A stretch of DNA of 34,694 bases, from assembly GCF_001269905.1 (NCBI RefSeq), contig NZ_LHVK01000027.1:1-34694 (forward strand). Direction: 5' to 3'. The DNA comes from Pseudomonas corrugata. Lineage in GTDB: Bacteria; Pseudomonadota; Gammaproteobacteria; Pseudomonadales; Pseudomonadaceae. The notes below the pieces were generated by a model. The model was not told the origin of the DNA and searched no databases. It worked only from the letters and a program-made list of their open reading frames with translations. The position numbers and the translations under genes are program-made. This document shows, one piece after another, positions 1-8,246 of the stretch (its first letter is position 1; each line of letters begins with the position of its first letter).

Positions 1-378
1 GGCCTTGAGGGCGACACCCAGGCGGCCGAAATCATCGGCCGGGCGGCCGTCATCGTGCACCGGCAACAACTGTGTTCCTGTGGTGCCGCGACCGCCATCG
101 AGCTTGATCGAATACAGGCCCAGCACGTCCATGCCGAACCCCACCGTGCCCTGGGTGAAACCGGACTTGGCGTCGAGGATGAAGCTCTGGGTCCATTCCT
201 CGGCCTTGCCCTGGGCGTTGTTCGGGTTGGTGAAGTTGCGGTTGAAGTAGGCATTGCGCAGGGTCAACGTGGCCTTGGCGTCGTCGACAAATCCCGACTC
301 TGCGGCCAGGACAGGCAGGGCAGAGCCGGCCAAGGCAACCGCGATGAGGCTGGGGAACAAATGTTGTGTGGACTTCAT
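1..378 (-). CDS. OprD-family outer-membrane porin, N-terminal part
   Basis: This is the first 126 residues of a porin whose remainder lies beyond the left edge. The start is ATG at 378. It opens with a Sec signal peptide (MKSTQHLFPSLIAVALAGSALPVLA, cleaved before AES). The mature part begins with the OprD-type strand pattern ATLTLRNAYFNRNF, then a segment containing LDAKSGFTQGTVGFGMDVLG. OprD-family channels form 18-stranded barrels that pass amino acids, peptides or small organic acids through the outer membrane. Full members are about 420-450 residues, so less than a third is visible and the substrate cannot be told. No strong Shine-Dalgarno is visible. The gene is followed on its upstream side by a long repeat-rich gap, so it probably has its own promoter. 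Family assignment is fairly sure; the specific porin is not. Confidence 0.85.
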   Translation of the reverse strand, partial: MKSTQHLFPSLIAVALAGSALPVLAAESGFVDDAKATLTLRNAYFNRNFTNPNNAQGKAEEWTQSFILDAKSGFTQGTVGFGMDVLGLYSIKLDGGRGTTGTQLLPVHDDGRPADDFGRLGVALKA

Positions 379-630
379 GGGCGTGTCTCTGTTTTTTATG
401 GATGAAAAGAGCCGTTGCCGCAAACCTGGGGTTGCAGACGGAACGGTGGAGTCGAGGGGAAATAGCTGAGGATCAGCCGGGCGAGGCGGGGCGTGTGGTC
501 ATGGCGAGGAACCTGTCGTTCTTGTTATGTGTGAGGGATGGTGAAGGGCAGGCCGGGATCGCTTCAATTGGCGATAAACGGTTTTGGGCGATTATCGAAC
601 GGCAAAAACACCTGAGCTCAACCCAAAAAC

Positions 631-721
631 CTGTGGGAGCGAGCCTGCTCGCGATAGCGGCGTGTCAGACAACACAGCTGTGCCTGGTCCTCCGCTATCG
701 CGAGCAGGCTCGCTCCCACAG
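631..721. repeat. REP inverted pair (REPIN-like)
   Basis: Two perfect 30-bp inverted arms (631-660 and 692-721) each carry CTGTGGGAGCGAGCC followed by TGCTCGCGATAGCGG. A 31-bp non-conserved loop separates them. It matches the other class A pairs at 12412, 15121 and 18804. Such elements are typical of Pseudomonas intergenic DNA. Confidence 0.93.
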
Positions 722-763
722 TGGATTGGGGTGCTCCCAAATCCAGCGTCTACCCCCCAGTTC

Positions 764-853
764 GGTGGGAGCGGGCTTGCTCGCGAAAGCGGTGGGTCAG
801 CTTGCATCCGTGTCGAATGTGCCGACGCCTTCGCGGGCAAGCCTGCGGCGGCA
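764..853. repeat. REP inverted pair, imperfect
   Basis: The left arm reads GGTGGGAGCGGGCTTGCTCG then CGAAAGCGG. The right arm is a diverged reverse complement around CCTTCGCGGGCAAGCC. This is the GCGGGCTTGCTCGCG variant also found at 22089. The right arm has lost the terminal CCCAC bases, so the pair is partly decayed. Confidence 0.8.
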
Positions 854-962
854 TGTCTCATTGGGCGTGGCGCAGATGATTGAATTGAGTGAGCTATTGG
901 CTAATCGTGCGTTGGATATCGTCGACCCGCGTTAGCCAAGTGGGGTTTATCCCCCAGCTGGG

Positions 963-990
963 CTGTGGGAGCAAAGCTTGCTCGCGATGG
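963..990. repeat. Single REP half-element
   Basis: CTGTGGGAGCAAAGCTTGCT continues into CGCGATGG. No reverse-complement partner follows directly. The nearest inverted half (TTGCTCCCACA, about 1318-1328) lies on the far side of the composite repeat that starts near 1020. The composite repeat may therefore have landed inside a REP pair. Confidence 0.75.
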
Positions 991-1009
991 CAGTACTTCA
1001 GTTGGTCAC

Positions 1010-1310
1010 CGCGTTTTGGCTCTTGCTTTTGATCTTGATCTTGATCTTGATCTTGAATGCCCCATTAACCACGCTGGCTGAACGCAGGCATTGCGCAGTG
1101 GGCATCCCGGCATGGATGCCGGGATAGCCGCGCTGGGCCATGGATGGCCCTTCGCGGCGGGCACACCGAGCGTAGGCGAGGTGCCGAGTGGTGGGGCCAG
1201 CGTTCTTTGCTTACTTTCTTTGGCGTTTGAAAGAAAGTAAGTCGCCGTCAGGGCGAAACCCTAAGTGGCCGTTACCGCAGCAATGGATATGTACTCAGTA
1301 AACAAAACCC
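1010..1310. repeat. Composite ~300-bp non-coding repeat with GATCTT array and three palindromes
   Basis: No gene is visible here. In order there is a tandem array of the hexamer TTGATC/GATCTT (about 1029-1055, four units). Next is a perfect inverted repeat ATCCCGGCAT-GG-ATGCCGGGAT near 1103-1124, then GGGCCAT-GG-ATGGCCC near 1135-1150. A stretch with the phrases GGCACACCGAGCG and GAGGTGCCGAGTGGTGGGG follows. Then comes a perfect 12-bp stem CTTACTTTCTTT / AAAGAAAGTAAG (1210-1221 and 1230-1241) with an 8-nt loop. It ends in CCCTAAGTGGCCGTTACCGC. From memory, closely similar segments recur in intergenic regions of fluorescens-group genomes. Copy number and boundaries cannot be judged from one window. 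Confidence 0.6.
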
Positions 1311-1346
1311 CGGCCGCCTTGCTCCCACACAACCCTGTAGAAACCC

Positions 1347-1382
1347 AAACACGAAGCCCACCTCTCGGTGGGCTTCGTGTTT
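1347..1382 (-). terminator. Rho-independent terminator of emhABC
   Basis: A perfect 16-bp stem (AAACACGAAGCCCACC at 1347-1362 against GGTGGGCTTCGTGTTT at 1367-1382) has a 4-nt loop. It lies 18 bp past the emhC stop. The A/T ends allow termination in either direction, and only emhC reads into it. Confidence 0.88.
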
Positions 1383-1400
1383 CAGCGTTCAAGCATCAAG

Positions 1401-2858
1401 TCAGAACAATTTCATCTTCGGTGCTTCTTCTTTCACCGGCTCGTTCTTGCCGGTCTCGGCATTCCAGCCGCCACCCAGTGCCTTGTACAGATTGACCTCG
1501 CTGGTCAATTGCGCCAGGCGGTCGGTGATCAGCGATTGTTGGGCGCTGAACAGCTGGCGTTGGGCGTCGAGGAAGGTCAGGTTGCTGTCGACACCAATGC
1601 GATAGCGACGCTCGGCCAGACGGTAGTAGTCCTGGTTGGCGGCGACGAAGTCGGTCTGGGCCTGCAACTGTTCGTTGTAGGTCTGGCGCGCGGCCAGGCC
1701 GTCGGAGACTTCCTGGAAGGCCGTCTGAATCGACTTCTCGTACTGAGCGACGTTGATGTCTTTCTGGATCTTGGCGTAGTCCAGGCTCGCTCGCAGGCTG
1801 CCGGCGTTGAAGATCGGCAGGTTGATCTGCGGGGCGAAGGTCCAGGTACCGGAGCCGCCCTTGAACAGGCCGGACAGGTCCGGGCTCAACGTGCCAGCGT
1901 TGGCCGTCAGGCTGATACTCGGGAAGAACGCGGCCCGAGCGGCACCGATGTTGGCGTTGGCGGCGAGCAGGTTGTGTTCGGCCTGGAGAATGTCGGGACG
2001 ACGTTGCAGCAGGTCCGACGGCAACCCGGCCGGCACTTCGCTGAGCAGATCATCGCTCAGCGGTTGCGAGTTCAGGTTAGCCGGCAGGCCGGTGCCCAGC
2101 AGCAGGGTCAGGCTGTTTTCGTCCTGGGCCACCTGGCGGGTGTAGCGGGCCAGCTGTACGCGGGCGTTTTCCACTGCCGTGCGCGCCTGGCTCAGATCAA
2201 GCGCCGAGGCGACGCCAACATCGGCGCTGCGCGTGGTCAGCTTGAGGCTCTGCTCGTAGGTTGCCAGGGTTTCCTGGGTCAGCTTGAGCAGTTCCTTATC
2301 GGCCTGCCAGGTCAGGTAAGCGTTGGCGACGCTGGCTACCAGACTGATCTGGGTGCTGCGGCGGGCTTCCTCGGTGGCGAAGTAGCTTTGCAGCGCTTGC
2401 TCGCTCAGGCTGCGAACCCGACCGAACAGGTCCAGTTCATAGGCGCTGATGCCCAAGGTGGCCGAGTAGGAGCTGCTGATGGCCGCTTCACCGGTTTGCG
2501 AGGCCCGTGCCGGTACCCGCTGGCGGCTGCCGGAACCCGTGGCCGAGACCGCCGGGAACAGGTCAGCCCGCTGGATGTTGTACTGCGCGGCGTAGGCATC
2601 GATGTTCAGCGCCGCGACGCGCAGGTCGCGGTTGTTCTCCAGGGCGACCTGGATCAACTGTTGCAGGGCAGGGTCATGGAAAAACTGCTTCCAGCCCTGT
2701 TCCGCGGCAGCCTGACCGGCCGCCTTGGCCGGCTCGTAGGCCGGGCCTTGCGGGTATTGCGCCGCGACCGGTGCTTCGGGCCGCTGATAGTCGGGGATCA
2801 GCGAGCAGCCGCTGAGCACGACGGCGGCGATGGTCAGAGAGAGTAGCGACTTGCTCAT
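1401..2858 (-). CDS. emhC: RND efflux outer-membrane channel (OprM/TtgC type)
   Basis: This 485-residue TolC-like channel of a tripartite RND pump spans periplasm and outer membrane and carries drugs, solvents or aromatics out of the cell. It has a lipoprotein signal with lipobox LSGC (acylated Cys18), followed by the CSLIPDYQRPEAP start typical of OprM/TtgC. Two outer-membrane efflux (OEP) repeats follow, with LQRRPDILQAEHNLLAANANIGAARAAFFP spanning the hallmark segment at the second repeat. Its length equals the family's. Its ATG overlaps the emhB stop by 4 bp (ATGA), and an AGAGG ribosome-binding site sits inside the emhB end, so translation is likely coupled. It is the last gene of the operon, followed by a strong hairpin terminator. 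The ORF antisense to it is a GC-rich shadow. Confidence 0.95.
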   Translation of the reverse strand: MSKSLLSLTIAAVVLSGCSLIPDYQRPEAPVAAQYPQGPAYEPAKAAGQAAAEQGWKQFFHDPALQQLIQVALENNRDLRVAALNIDAYAAQYNIQRADLFPAVSATGSGSRQRVPARASQTGEAAISSSYSATLGISAYELDLFGRVRSLSEQALQSYFATEEARRSTQISLVASVANAYLTWQADKELLKLTQETLATYEQSLKLTTRSADVGVASALDLSQARTAVENARVQLARYTRQVAQDENSLTLLLGTGLPANLNSQPLSDDLLSEVPAGLPSDLLQRRPDILQAEHNLLAANANIGAARAAFFPSISLTANAGTLSPDLSGLFKGGSGTWTFAPQINLPIFNAGSLRASLDYAKIQKDINVAQYEKSIQTAFQEVSDGLAARQTYNEQLQAQTDFVAANQDYYRLAERRYRIGVDSNLTFLDAQRQLFSAQQSLITDRLAQLTSEVNLYKALGGGWNAETGKNEPVKEEAPKMKLF

Positions 2859-5800
2859 TGCCCAGCCTCTTTAAAAGTTTCAGGGGTGTCGTCCTGCTTG
2901 CGACGACCTATCGACGATATGGTCACGAAGAACAGCGGCACCCAGAAGATCGCCAGGACGGTGGCGGTGATCATCCCGCCGATGACCACGGTGCCGATGG
3001 CATGCTGGCTGCCTGAGCCTGCGCCTGTGGAGATCGCCAGAGGGACGACGCCAAGGATAAACGCGAGCGAGGTCATGATGATCGGCCGCAGTCGCATCCG
3101 GCAAGCCTCGATGGCCGCCTCCTGCAGGCTCTTGCCATGCTCGTGCAATTCCTTGGCGAACTCGACGATCAGAATGGCGTTTTTCGCGACCAGGCCGATG
3201 GTGGTCAACAAACCCACCAGAAAGTACACGTCATTGGAAAGACCGCGCAAGCTGGTGGCCAGCAATGCACCGATGATCCCCAACGGCACCACGAGTACGA
3301 TCGCAATCGGAATCGACCAGCTTTCATAAAGCGCAGCCAGGCAGAGAAACACCATCAGGATCGACAGGGCGAACAGCGCCGGCATCTGGGAGCCTGACAG
3401 TCGTTCTTCATACGACAGGCCGGTCCAGGAAATACCGACACCGGCCGGCAGCTTTTTGGCGATGGCTTCGACTTCGGCCATCGCTTCACCCGTGGAGTAA
3501 CCCGGAGCCGGGGTGCCGAGCACTTCCATCGCCTCCACGCCGTTGTAACGGGACAGCTTCGGCGAGCCATAGATCCACTCGCCCTTGGCGAACGCGGTGA
3601 ACGGCACCATGGTTCCCGCGCTGTTGCGCACGTACCACTTCTGCAGGTCTTCGGGGCTCATGCGAGCGCCTGCCTGTCCTTGGATATACACCTTCTTCAC
3701 CCGACCACGGTCGATGAAGTCGTTGACGTAGCTACTGCCCAGGGCAATCGACAGCGTGTTGTTGATATCTGAAATGGTCACGCCCAGTGCGCTGGCCTTT
3801 TCGTCGTCGATTTCCAGCTGGTATTGCGGCTCGTCGTTCAGGCCGTTCGGACGTACCTGGGCCAGTACCTTGCTTTGGGACGCCATCCCCAGGAACTGGT
3901 TACGCGCTTCCATCAACTTCTGATGGCCAACGCCGGCACGATCCTGCAGGAACACGTCGAAACCGGTGGCGTTACCCAACTCCAACACCGCCGGTGGGGC
4001 AAAGGCGAACACCATGGCATCGCGGAAGGTGAAGAAATGCTGCTGGGCGCGGGCAGAGATCTTGAACACGCTGTTATCGGCGTTACGCTCTTCCCACGGC
4101 TTGAGCATGATGAACGCCATGCCCGAGCTCTGGCCGCGGCCGGCGAAGTTGAAGCCGGTCACGGTGAATACCGAGGCCACGCCATCACCTTCACCGCCAT
4201 CCTTACCTGGACGCAGCAGGTACTCACGCATCTTGTCCACCACCACTTGGGTGCGCTGGGCGCTGGATCCGGCTGGCGTCTGGACCTGGGCAAACAGCAC
4301 TCCCTGGTCTTCCTCGGGAAGGAACGAGGCCGGAATACGCATGAACAGCCAGATCATGCCGACGACGATAATCAGGTAAACCAGCAGGTACGGCGCTTTA
4401 TGGCGCAGGATATTGCCGACACCCCGCTCGTAGCTTTGCACGCTGCGATCGAAGTTACGGTTGAACCAGCCGAAGAATCCACGTTTCGCCACGCCATGCT
4501 CACCCTTGGGAATGGGTTTGAGCATGGTCGCGCAGAGTGCCGGGGTGAAGATCAGCGCCACCAGTACCGACAGGGCCATGGCCGAGACGATGGTGATGGA
4601 AAACTGTTTATAGATCACACCGGTGGAGCCGCCGAAAAACGCCATCGGCAGCAGTACCGCCGACAGCACCAGGGCAATACCCACCAGGGCACCCTGGATC
4701 TGGCCCATGGACTTCTTCGTCGCCTCCTTGGGAGACAGGCCTTCCTCGCTCATCACCCGCTCGACGTTTTCCACCACGACGATGGCGTCGTCCACCAGCA
4801 AGCCGATGGCAAGCACCATGCCGAACATGGTCAGGGTGTTGATGCTGAAGCCGAACGCCGCGAGGATGCCGAAAGTACCCAACAGCACCACCGGCACCGT
4901 CATCGTGGTGATGATGGTGGCGCGGAAGTTCTGCAGGAACAGGAACATCACCAGGAACACCAGGGCGACTGCTTCCACCAGGGTTTCCACCACCCCTTTG
5001 ATCGACTCGCTCACCACTGGCGTGGTGTCGTAGGGGAACACCACTTCCATGCCTTGCGGGAAGAACGGCTTGAGGTCATTGATGGTCTTGCGCAGGGCCT
5101 TGGCCGTGTCGAGGGCGTTGGCGCCGTTGGCCAGTTTGACTGCCAGACCCGAGGCCGGGGCACCGTTGAACTGGGCGCTGATGCTGTAGTTCTCGCCGCC
5201 GAGGCCGACATCGGCGACGTCACCGACGCGCACTTGCGAGCCATCCGGATTGACCTTTAGCAGAATCGCCTTGAACTGCTCGGCGGTCTGCAGGCGGGTC
5301 TTGCCGATGATAGTGGCGTTCAGTTGCTGGCCGGGCAAGGCAGGCAGGCCACCGAGCTGGCCGGACGACACCTGGACGTTCTGCGCGGCGATAGCGGTTT
5401 TGACGTCCACCGGGGTCAGGGCATAGTTGTTCAGCTTGGCCGGATCGAGCCAGATCCGCATCGCGTACTGGGCGCCGAAGACCTGGAAATCACCGACACC
5501 GGCAGTGCGCGAAATCGGATCCTGCATGTTGGACACGATGTAGTTGGACAGGTCGTCCTTGGTCATGCTGCCGTCACGCGACACGACGCCGATCACCATC
5601 AGGAAGTTTTTTACTGACTTGGTCACGCGGATACCCTGCTGCTGCACTTCTTGCGGCAGCAACGGGGTGGCCAGGTTCAGTTTGTTCTGGACCTGAACCT
5701 GCGCGGTATCGGAGTTGGTACCCTGCTCGAAGGTCGCGGTGATGGTCATGCTGCCGTCGGAGTTACTCTCCGAGGACACATAACGCAGGTTGTCGATACC

Positions 5801-6010
5801 GTTGAGCTGCTGCTCGATGACCTGGACCACGGTGTCCTGCACGGTTTGCGCGGATGCACCCGGGTAGGTGACCTGGATCGCGATGGCCGGCGGCGCGATG
5901 CTCGGGTACTGGTTGATTGGTAACTTGAGGATCGAAAGAGCCCCGACCAGCATGATCACCAGGGCAATCACCCAGGCGAAAATCGGACGGTCGATAAAGA
6001 ATTTCGACAT
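2855..6010 (-). CDS. emhB: RND efflux inner-membrane transporter (AcrB/MexB/TtgB type)
   Basis: At 1051 residues this is a full-length HAE1-family RND drug/proton antiporter in the inner membrane. It starts MSKFFIDRPIFAWVIALVIM (first membrane helix). The proton-relay pair Asp407-Asp408 is present in GLLVDDAIVVVENVERVM, and the relay lysine is in LVAKNAILIVEFAKEL near residue 939. The second helix bundle carries RMRLRPIIMTSLAFILGVVP. In close homologues the pump exports chloramphenicol, beta-lactams, toluene and polycyclic aromatics; the substrates here are inferred. The ribosome-binding site GGGGAG lies 6 bp before the ATG, and only 3 bp separate it from the emhA stop. No missing residue or frameshift is visible. 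Confidence 0.96.
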   Translation of the reverse strand: MSKFFIDRPIFAWVIALVIMLVGALSILKLPINQYPSIAPPAIAIQVTYPGASAQTVQDTVVQVIEQQLNGIDNLRYVSSESNSDGSMTITATFEQGTNSDTAQVQVQNKLNLATPLLPQEVQQQGIRVTKSVKNFLMVIGVVSRDGSMTKDDLSNYIVSNMQDPISRTAGVGDFQVFGAQYAMRIWLDPAKLNNYALTPVDVKTAIAAQNVQVSSGQLGGLPALPGQQLNATIIGKTRLQTAEQFKAILLKVNPDGSQVRVGDVADVGLGGENYSISAQFNGAPASGLAVKLANGANALDTAKALRKTINDLKPFFPQGMEVVFPYDTTPVVSESIKGVVETLVEAVALVFLVMFLFLQNFRATIITTMTVPVVLLGTFGILAAFGFSINTLTMFGMVLAIGLLVDDAIVVVENVERVMSEEGLSPKEATKKSMGQIQGALVGIALVLSAVLLPMAFFGGSTGVIYKQFSITIVSAMALSVLVALIFTPALCATMLKPIPKGEHGVAKRGFFGWFNRNFDRSVQSYERGVGNILRHKAPYLLVYLIIVVGMIWLFMRIPASFLPEEDQGVLFAQVQTPAGSSAQRTQVVVDKMREYLLRPGKDGGEGDGVASVFTVTGFNFAGRGQSSGMAFIMLKPWEERNADNSVFKISARAQQHFFTFRDAMVFAFAPPAVLELGNATGFDVFLQDRAGVGHQKLMEARNQFLGMASQSKVLAQVRPNGLNDEPQYQLEIDDEKASALGVTISDINNTLSIALGSSYVNDFIDRGRVKKVYIQGQAGARMSPEDLQKWYVRNSAGTMVPFTAFAKGEWIYGSPKLSRYNGVEAMEVLGTPAPGYSTGEAMAEVEAIAKKLPAGVGISWTGLSYEERLSGSQMPALFALSILMVFLCLAALYESWSIPIAIVLVVPLGIIGALLATSLRGLSNDVYFLVGLLTTIGLVAKNAILIVEFAKELHEHGKSLQEAAIEACRMRLRPIIMTSLAFILGVVPLAISTGAGSGSQHAIGTVVIGGMITATVLAIFWVPLFFVTISSIGRRKQDDTPETFKEAGQ

Positions 6011-6013
6011 GGT

Positions 6014-7183
6014 TTACTCCCCTTTGCCGCCGGCTGCTTTGTCAGCTGCCTGAGCGGGGGCCGGGTTCTTGGTGGCTGTGCTGGTGCTCACGTTGGTGGC
6101 TTCGGTGGCCTTGACTTCAACCCCTGGCCGTACGTACTGCAGGCCTTCGGTGATCAGGCGATCGCCGGCCTTGAGCCCGTCTTCGATCAGCCACTGGCTG
6201 CCGACGGTGCGACTGGCCTTGAGCTGACGCAGTTCGACCTTGTTGTCCGGGCCTACCACCAATGCGGTCGGCATGCCCTTGAGGTCGCGGGTCACGCCCT
6301 GTTGTGGCGCGAGAATCGCCGCGCTGTTCACACCGGCCTGCAATTGCGCATGGACGAACATGCCCGGCAGCAGGGTGTGGTCAGGGTTGGGGAACACGGC
6401 TCGCAAGGTGACGGAACCAGTGGTCTGGTCGACCGACACTTCGGAGAACTCCAGCTTGCCTTCGTGAGCGTATGGACTGCCATCTTCCAGAGTCAGCTTG
6501 ACCATGGCGGCGTTGTCGCCAGCCTTCTGCAACCGGCCGCTTTCCAACTCACGGCGCAGTTGCAGCAGTTCGACCGAACTCTGTGTCACGTCGACATAGA
6601 TCGGGTCCAACTGCTGGATAGTTGCCAGGGCGTCGGCCTGACCGTTGCTGACCAGCGCGCCCTCGGTTACCGAAGAACGACCGATGCGGCCGGAAATCGG
6701 TGCATAGACCTTGGTGTAGCGCACGTTGATCTGGGCGGTTTGCAGGTTGGCTTCCGACTCGAGGCGGTTGGCCATGGCGGTGTCGAATTCCTGGCGGCTG
6801 ACGGCCTGTTCATCCACCAACTGCTTGTAGCGATCGGCGATGGATTTGGTCGATCGCAGGTTGGCCTCGGCGCTCTTGAGGGTCGCTTCGTACACGGCCG
6901 GGTCGATCTGATACAGCTGCTGGCCGGCCTTGACGTCGGCGCCTTCCTTGAACAGACGCTTGAGGATGATGCCGTTGACCTGTGGACGGACTTCCGCGGC
7001 ACGGAACGCGCTGGTCCGGCCGGGCAACTCGGACGTCAAGGTGAAAGGCTGGGTTTTGAGGGTTACGACGCCGACCTGAGGGGGTGGAGCGGCGGGGGCC
7101 GCCTCTTCCTTTTTGCATCCGCTGAGCAGTGATGTCAGGGCGATGGCGGTAACCAGAGCGGTAACAGCTGGCTTGAATTGCAT
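6014..7183 (-). CDS. emhA: RND efflux periplasmic adaptor (MexA/TtgA type)
   Basis: This 389-residue membrane-fusion lipoprotein joins the EmhB pump to the EmhC channel. The signal peptide ends in lipobox LLSGC (acylated Cys23), followed by KKEEAAPAAPPPQVGVV. The biotinyl-lipoyl half-motifs flank an alpha-helical hairpin: GRTSAFRAAEVRPQVNGIIL at the first half, and YTKVYAPISGRIGRSSVTEG after the hairpin. Beta-barrel and membrane-proximal domains make up the C-terminal half. A GAGGA ribosome-binding site precedes the ATG. It is the first gene of emhABC. Its leader holds a 20-bp direct repeat, and the repressor operator overlaps its promoter. Confidence 0.95.
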   Translation of the reverse strand: MQFKPAVTALVTAIALTSLLSGCKKEEAAPAAPPPQVGVVTLKTQPFTLTSELPGRTSAFRAAEVRPQVNGIILKRLFKEGADVKAGQQLYQIDPAVYEATLKSAEANLRSTKSIADRYKQLVDEQAVSRQEFDTAMANRLESEANLQTAQINVRYTKVYAPISGRIGRSSVTEGALVSNGQADALATIQQLDPIYVDVTQSSVELLQLRRELESGRLQKAGDNAAMVKLTLEDGSPYAHEGKLEFSEVSVDQTTGSVTLRAVFPNPDHTLLPGMFVHAQLQAGVNSAAILAPQQGVTRDLKGMPTALVVGPDNKVELRQLKASRTVGSQWLIEDGLKAGDRLITEGLQYVRPGVEVKATEATNVSTSTATKNPAPAQAADKAAGGKGE

Positions 7184-7234
7184 GGAAATCCTCGGGTCAG
7201 GCGCGCAACAGGCGCACTCGAAAGGTGGAAGGTT

Positions 7235-7280
7235 AAAAAGGCAGCATTATTCAACGATAAAAAAAGGCAGCATTTTTCAA
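7235..7280. repeat. 20-bp direct repeat in the emhABC leader
   Basis: AAAAAGGCAGCATTATTCAA (7235-7254) recurs with one mismatch as AAAAAGGCAGCATTTTTCAA (7261-7280), a 26-bp period. If the promoter call is right, both copies lie in the 5' untranslated region of emhA, roughly 10-57 nt after the transcription start. Confidence 0.9.
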
Positions 7281-7297
7281 TTAGTAGGTTGCTAAGA

Positions 7298-7327
7298 AAT
7301 ATACTTACGTACATGGTTGTTTGTAAA
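7298..7327 (-). promoter_or_regulatory. Predicted emhABC promoter
   Basis: On the minus strand a TTTACA -35 box (7322-7327) and a TATATT -10 box (7298-7303) are separated by 18 bp, reading toward emhA. The arrangement mirrors the ttgABC promoter, in which the repressor operator covers the -35/-10 region. Confidence 0.72.
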
Positions 7328-7329
7328 CA
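7301..7329. promoter_or_regulatory. EmhR/TtgR-type operator
   Basis: The minus strand contains TTTACAAACAACCATG followed by TACGTAAGTATATT. This closely resembles the TtgR operator of Pseudomonas putida as remembered. The imperfect palindrome is anchored by TTAC (7305-7308) and GTAA (7323-7326). It lies between emhA and emhR and overlaps the emhA promoter, which fits repression of the pump and autoregulation of emhR. No binding data are available here. Confidence 0.75.
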
Positions 7330-7470
7330 GCCAAATTGCGTACCATCCAGCTTTACAAAAGCCTGACAAAGGCCCTGTTGACCGGAGACGCGCTCTATGC
7401 GCAAGCGTTCTCTATTCGCTCAGCTGACCTTACGCATTGCTGATGCATCCTGATTGAGGTGTTTACTGCC

Positions 7471-8103
7471 ATGGTTCGTCGTACCAAAGAGGAAGCCCTG
7501 GAGACTCGCAGCCAGATACTCGAAGCGGCCGAAAAGGCCTTTTTCGAGCGTGGCGTGGCGCGCACGACGCTGGCCGACATTGCGACCCTGGCCGGTGTGA
7601 CACGCGGGGCTATCTACTGGCATTTCAGCAACAAGGCGGATCTGCTCCAGGCCATGCTCGACACCTTGCATGAGCCGCTCGATGATCTGGCCCGTGCCAG
7701 TGAAAGTGAAGAAGAGCTGGACCCGTTGGGCTGCGTCCAGAAGTTGCTGGTGCGGTTGTTCCAGCAGGTGGCCCTGGATCCGAAAACCCGACGCATCAAT
7801 GAGATTCTTTTCCATAAGTGCGAGTTCACCGATGAGATGTGCGATTTGCGCCAGCAGCGGCGCGAAGTCAGCCTCGACTGCAATGTGCGTATCGCGCTGT
7901 CGTTGCGTAATGCAATGAAGCGTGGACAGTTGCCGGGTGATCTGGACCCGGAGAGGGCAGCGGTTGCCCTTCATGCCTATATCGACGGCATCCTCTACCA
8001 GTGGTTGTTGGTCCCCGACAGCTTCGCCCTGGCTGGTGAGGCCGAGCGCTGGGTGGACATCGGGCTGGATATGCTGCGCCTGAGCCCCAGCCTGCGCAAA
8101 TGA
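7471..8103 (+). CDS. emhR: TetR-family repressor of the RND efflux operon (TtgR/EmhR)
   Basis: This 210-residue regulator closely resembles TtgR in length and sequence. The N-terminal helix-turn-helix lies in TRSQILEAAEKAFFERGVAR and the following TTLADIATLAGVTRGAIYWHF. The C-terminal ligand and dimer domain contains TRRINEILFHKCEFTDEMC and ends GLDMLRLSPSLRK, both family signatures. I chose ATG 7471 (MVRRTKEE) because TtgR begins there; a GTG at 7459 would add four residues, but GAGG at 7456-7459 is better used as the ribosome-binding site. The family releases its operator when it binds drugs or plant phenolics, derepressing the pump. It is divergent from emhABC. Confidence 0.93.
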   Translation: MVRRTKEEALETRSQILEAAEKAFFERGVARTTLADIATLAGVTRGAIYWHFSNKADLLQAMLDTLHEPLDDLARASESEEELDPLGCVQKLLVRLFQQVALDPKTRRINEILFHKCEFTDEMCDLRQQRREVSLDCNVRIALSLRNAMKRGQLPGDLDPERAAVALHAYIDGILYQWLLVPDSFALAGEAERWVDIGLDMLRLSPSLRK

Positions 8104-8150
8104 AACAAAATGCGTAATTGCGTCGATATGTGTCAATAGCGGATAGCACA

Positions 8151-8181
8151 TACCCCGTCGGACTTTCAGCCCGACGGGGTA
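8151..8181. terminator. Terminator hairpin between convergent genes
   Basis: A perfect 11-bp stem TACCCCGTCGG (8151-8161) / CCGACGGGGTA (8171-8181) has a 9-nt loop and is followed by CTTTATAG. It sits between the ends of emhR and the convergent secreted-protein gene and could serve both. Confidence 0.75.
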
Positions 8182-8246
8182 CTTTATAGATGAACCGCAG
8201 GCAGATTGGCAGCGCGTAGGTCGCTACCGCCTACCGACCCTCTGGT

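Noticed and set aside
631..853. Repeated palindromic units that might be read as a CRISPR array
   Set aside because: The units alternate in orientation as REP pairs, spacers are not of constant size and there are no cas genes nearby.
1029..1055. GATCTT tandem units as a possible origin or DnaA-type array
   Set aside because: The unit is not a DnaA box and there are no replication or plasmid genes; it is part of the composite intergenic repeat.
1368..2846. Long open frame on the plus strand opposite emhC
   Set aside because: It is antisense to a well-conserved channel gene; its Gln/Gly/Arg-rich translation is typical of GC-rich shadow frames and has no recognisable domain.
3824..5260. 478-residue frame opposite emhB
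   Set aside because: His/Gln-rich low-complexity translation antisense to a full-length RND transporter; no ribosome-binding site or domain.
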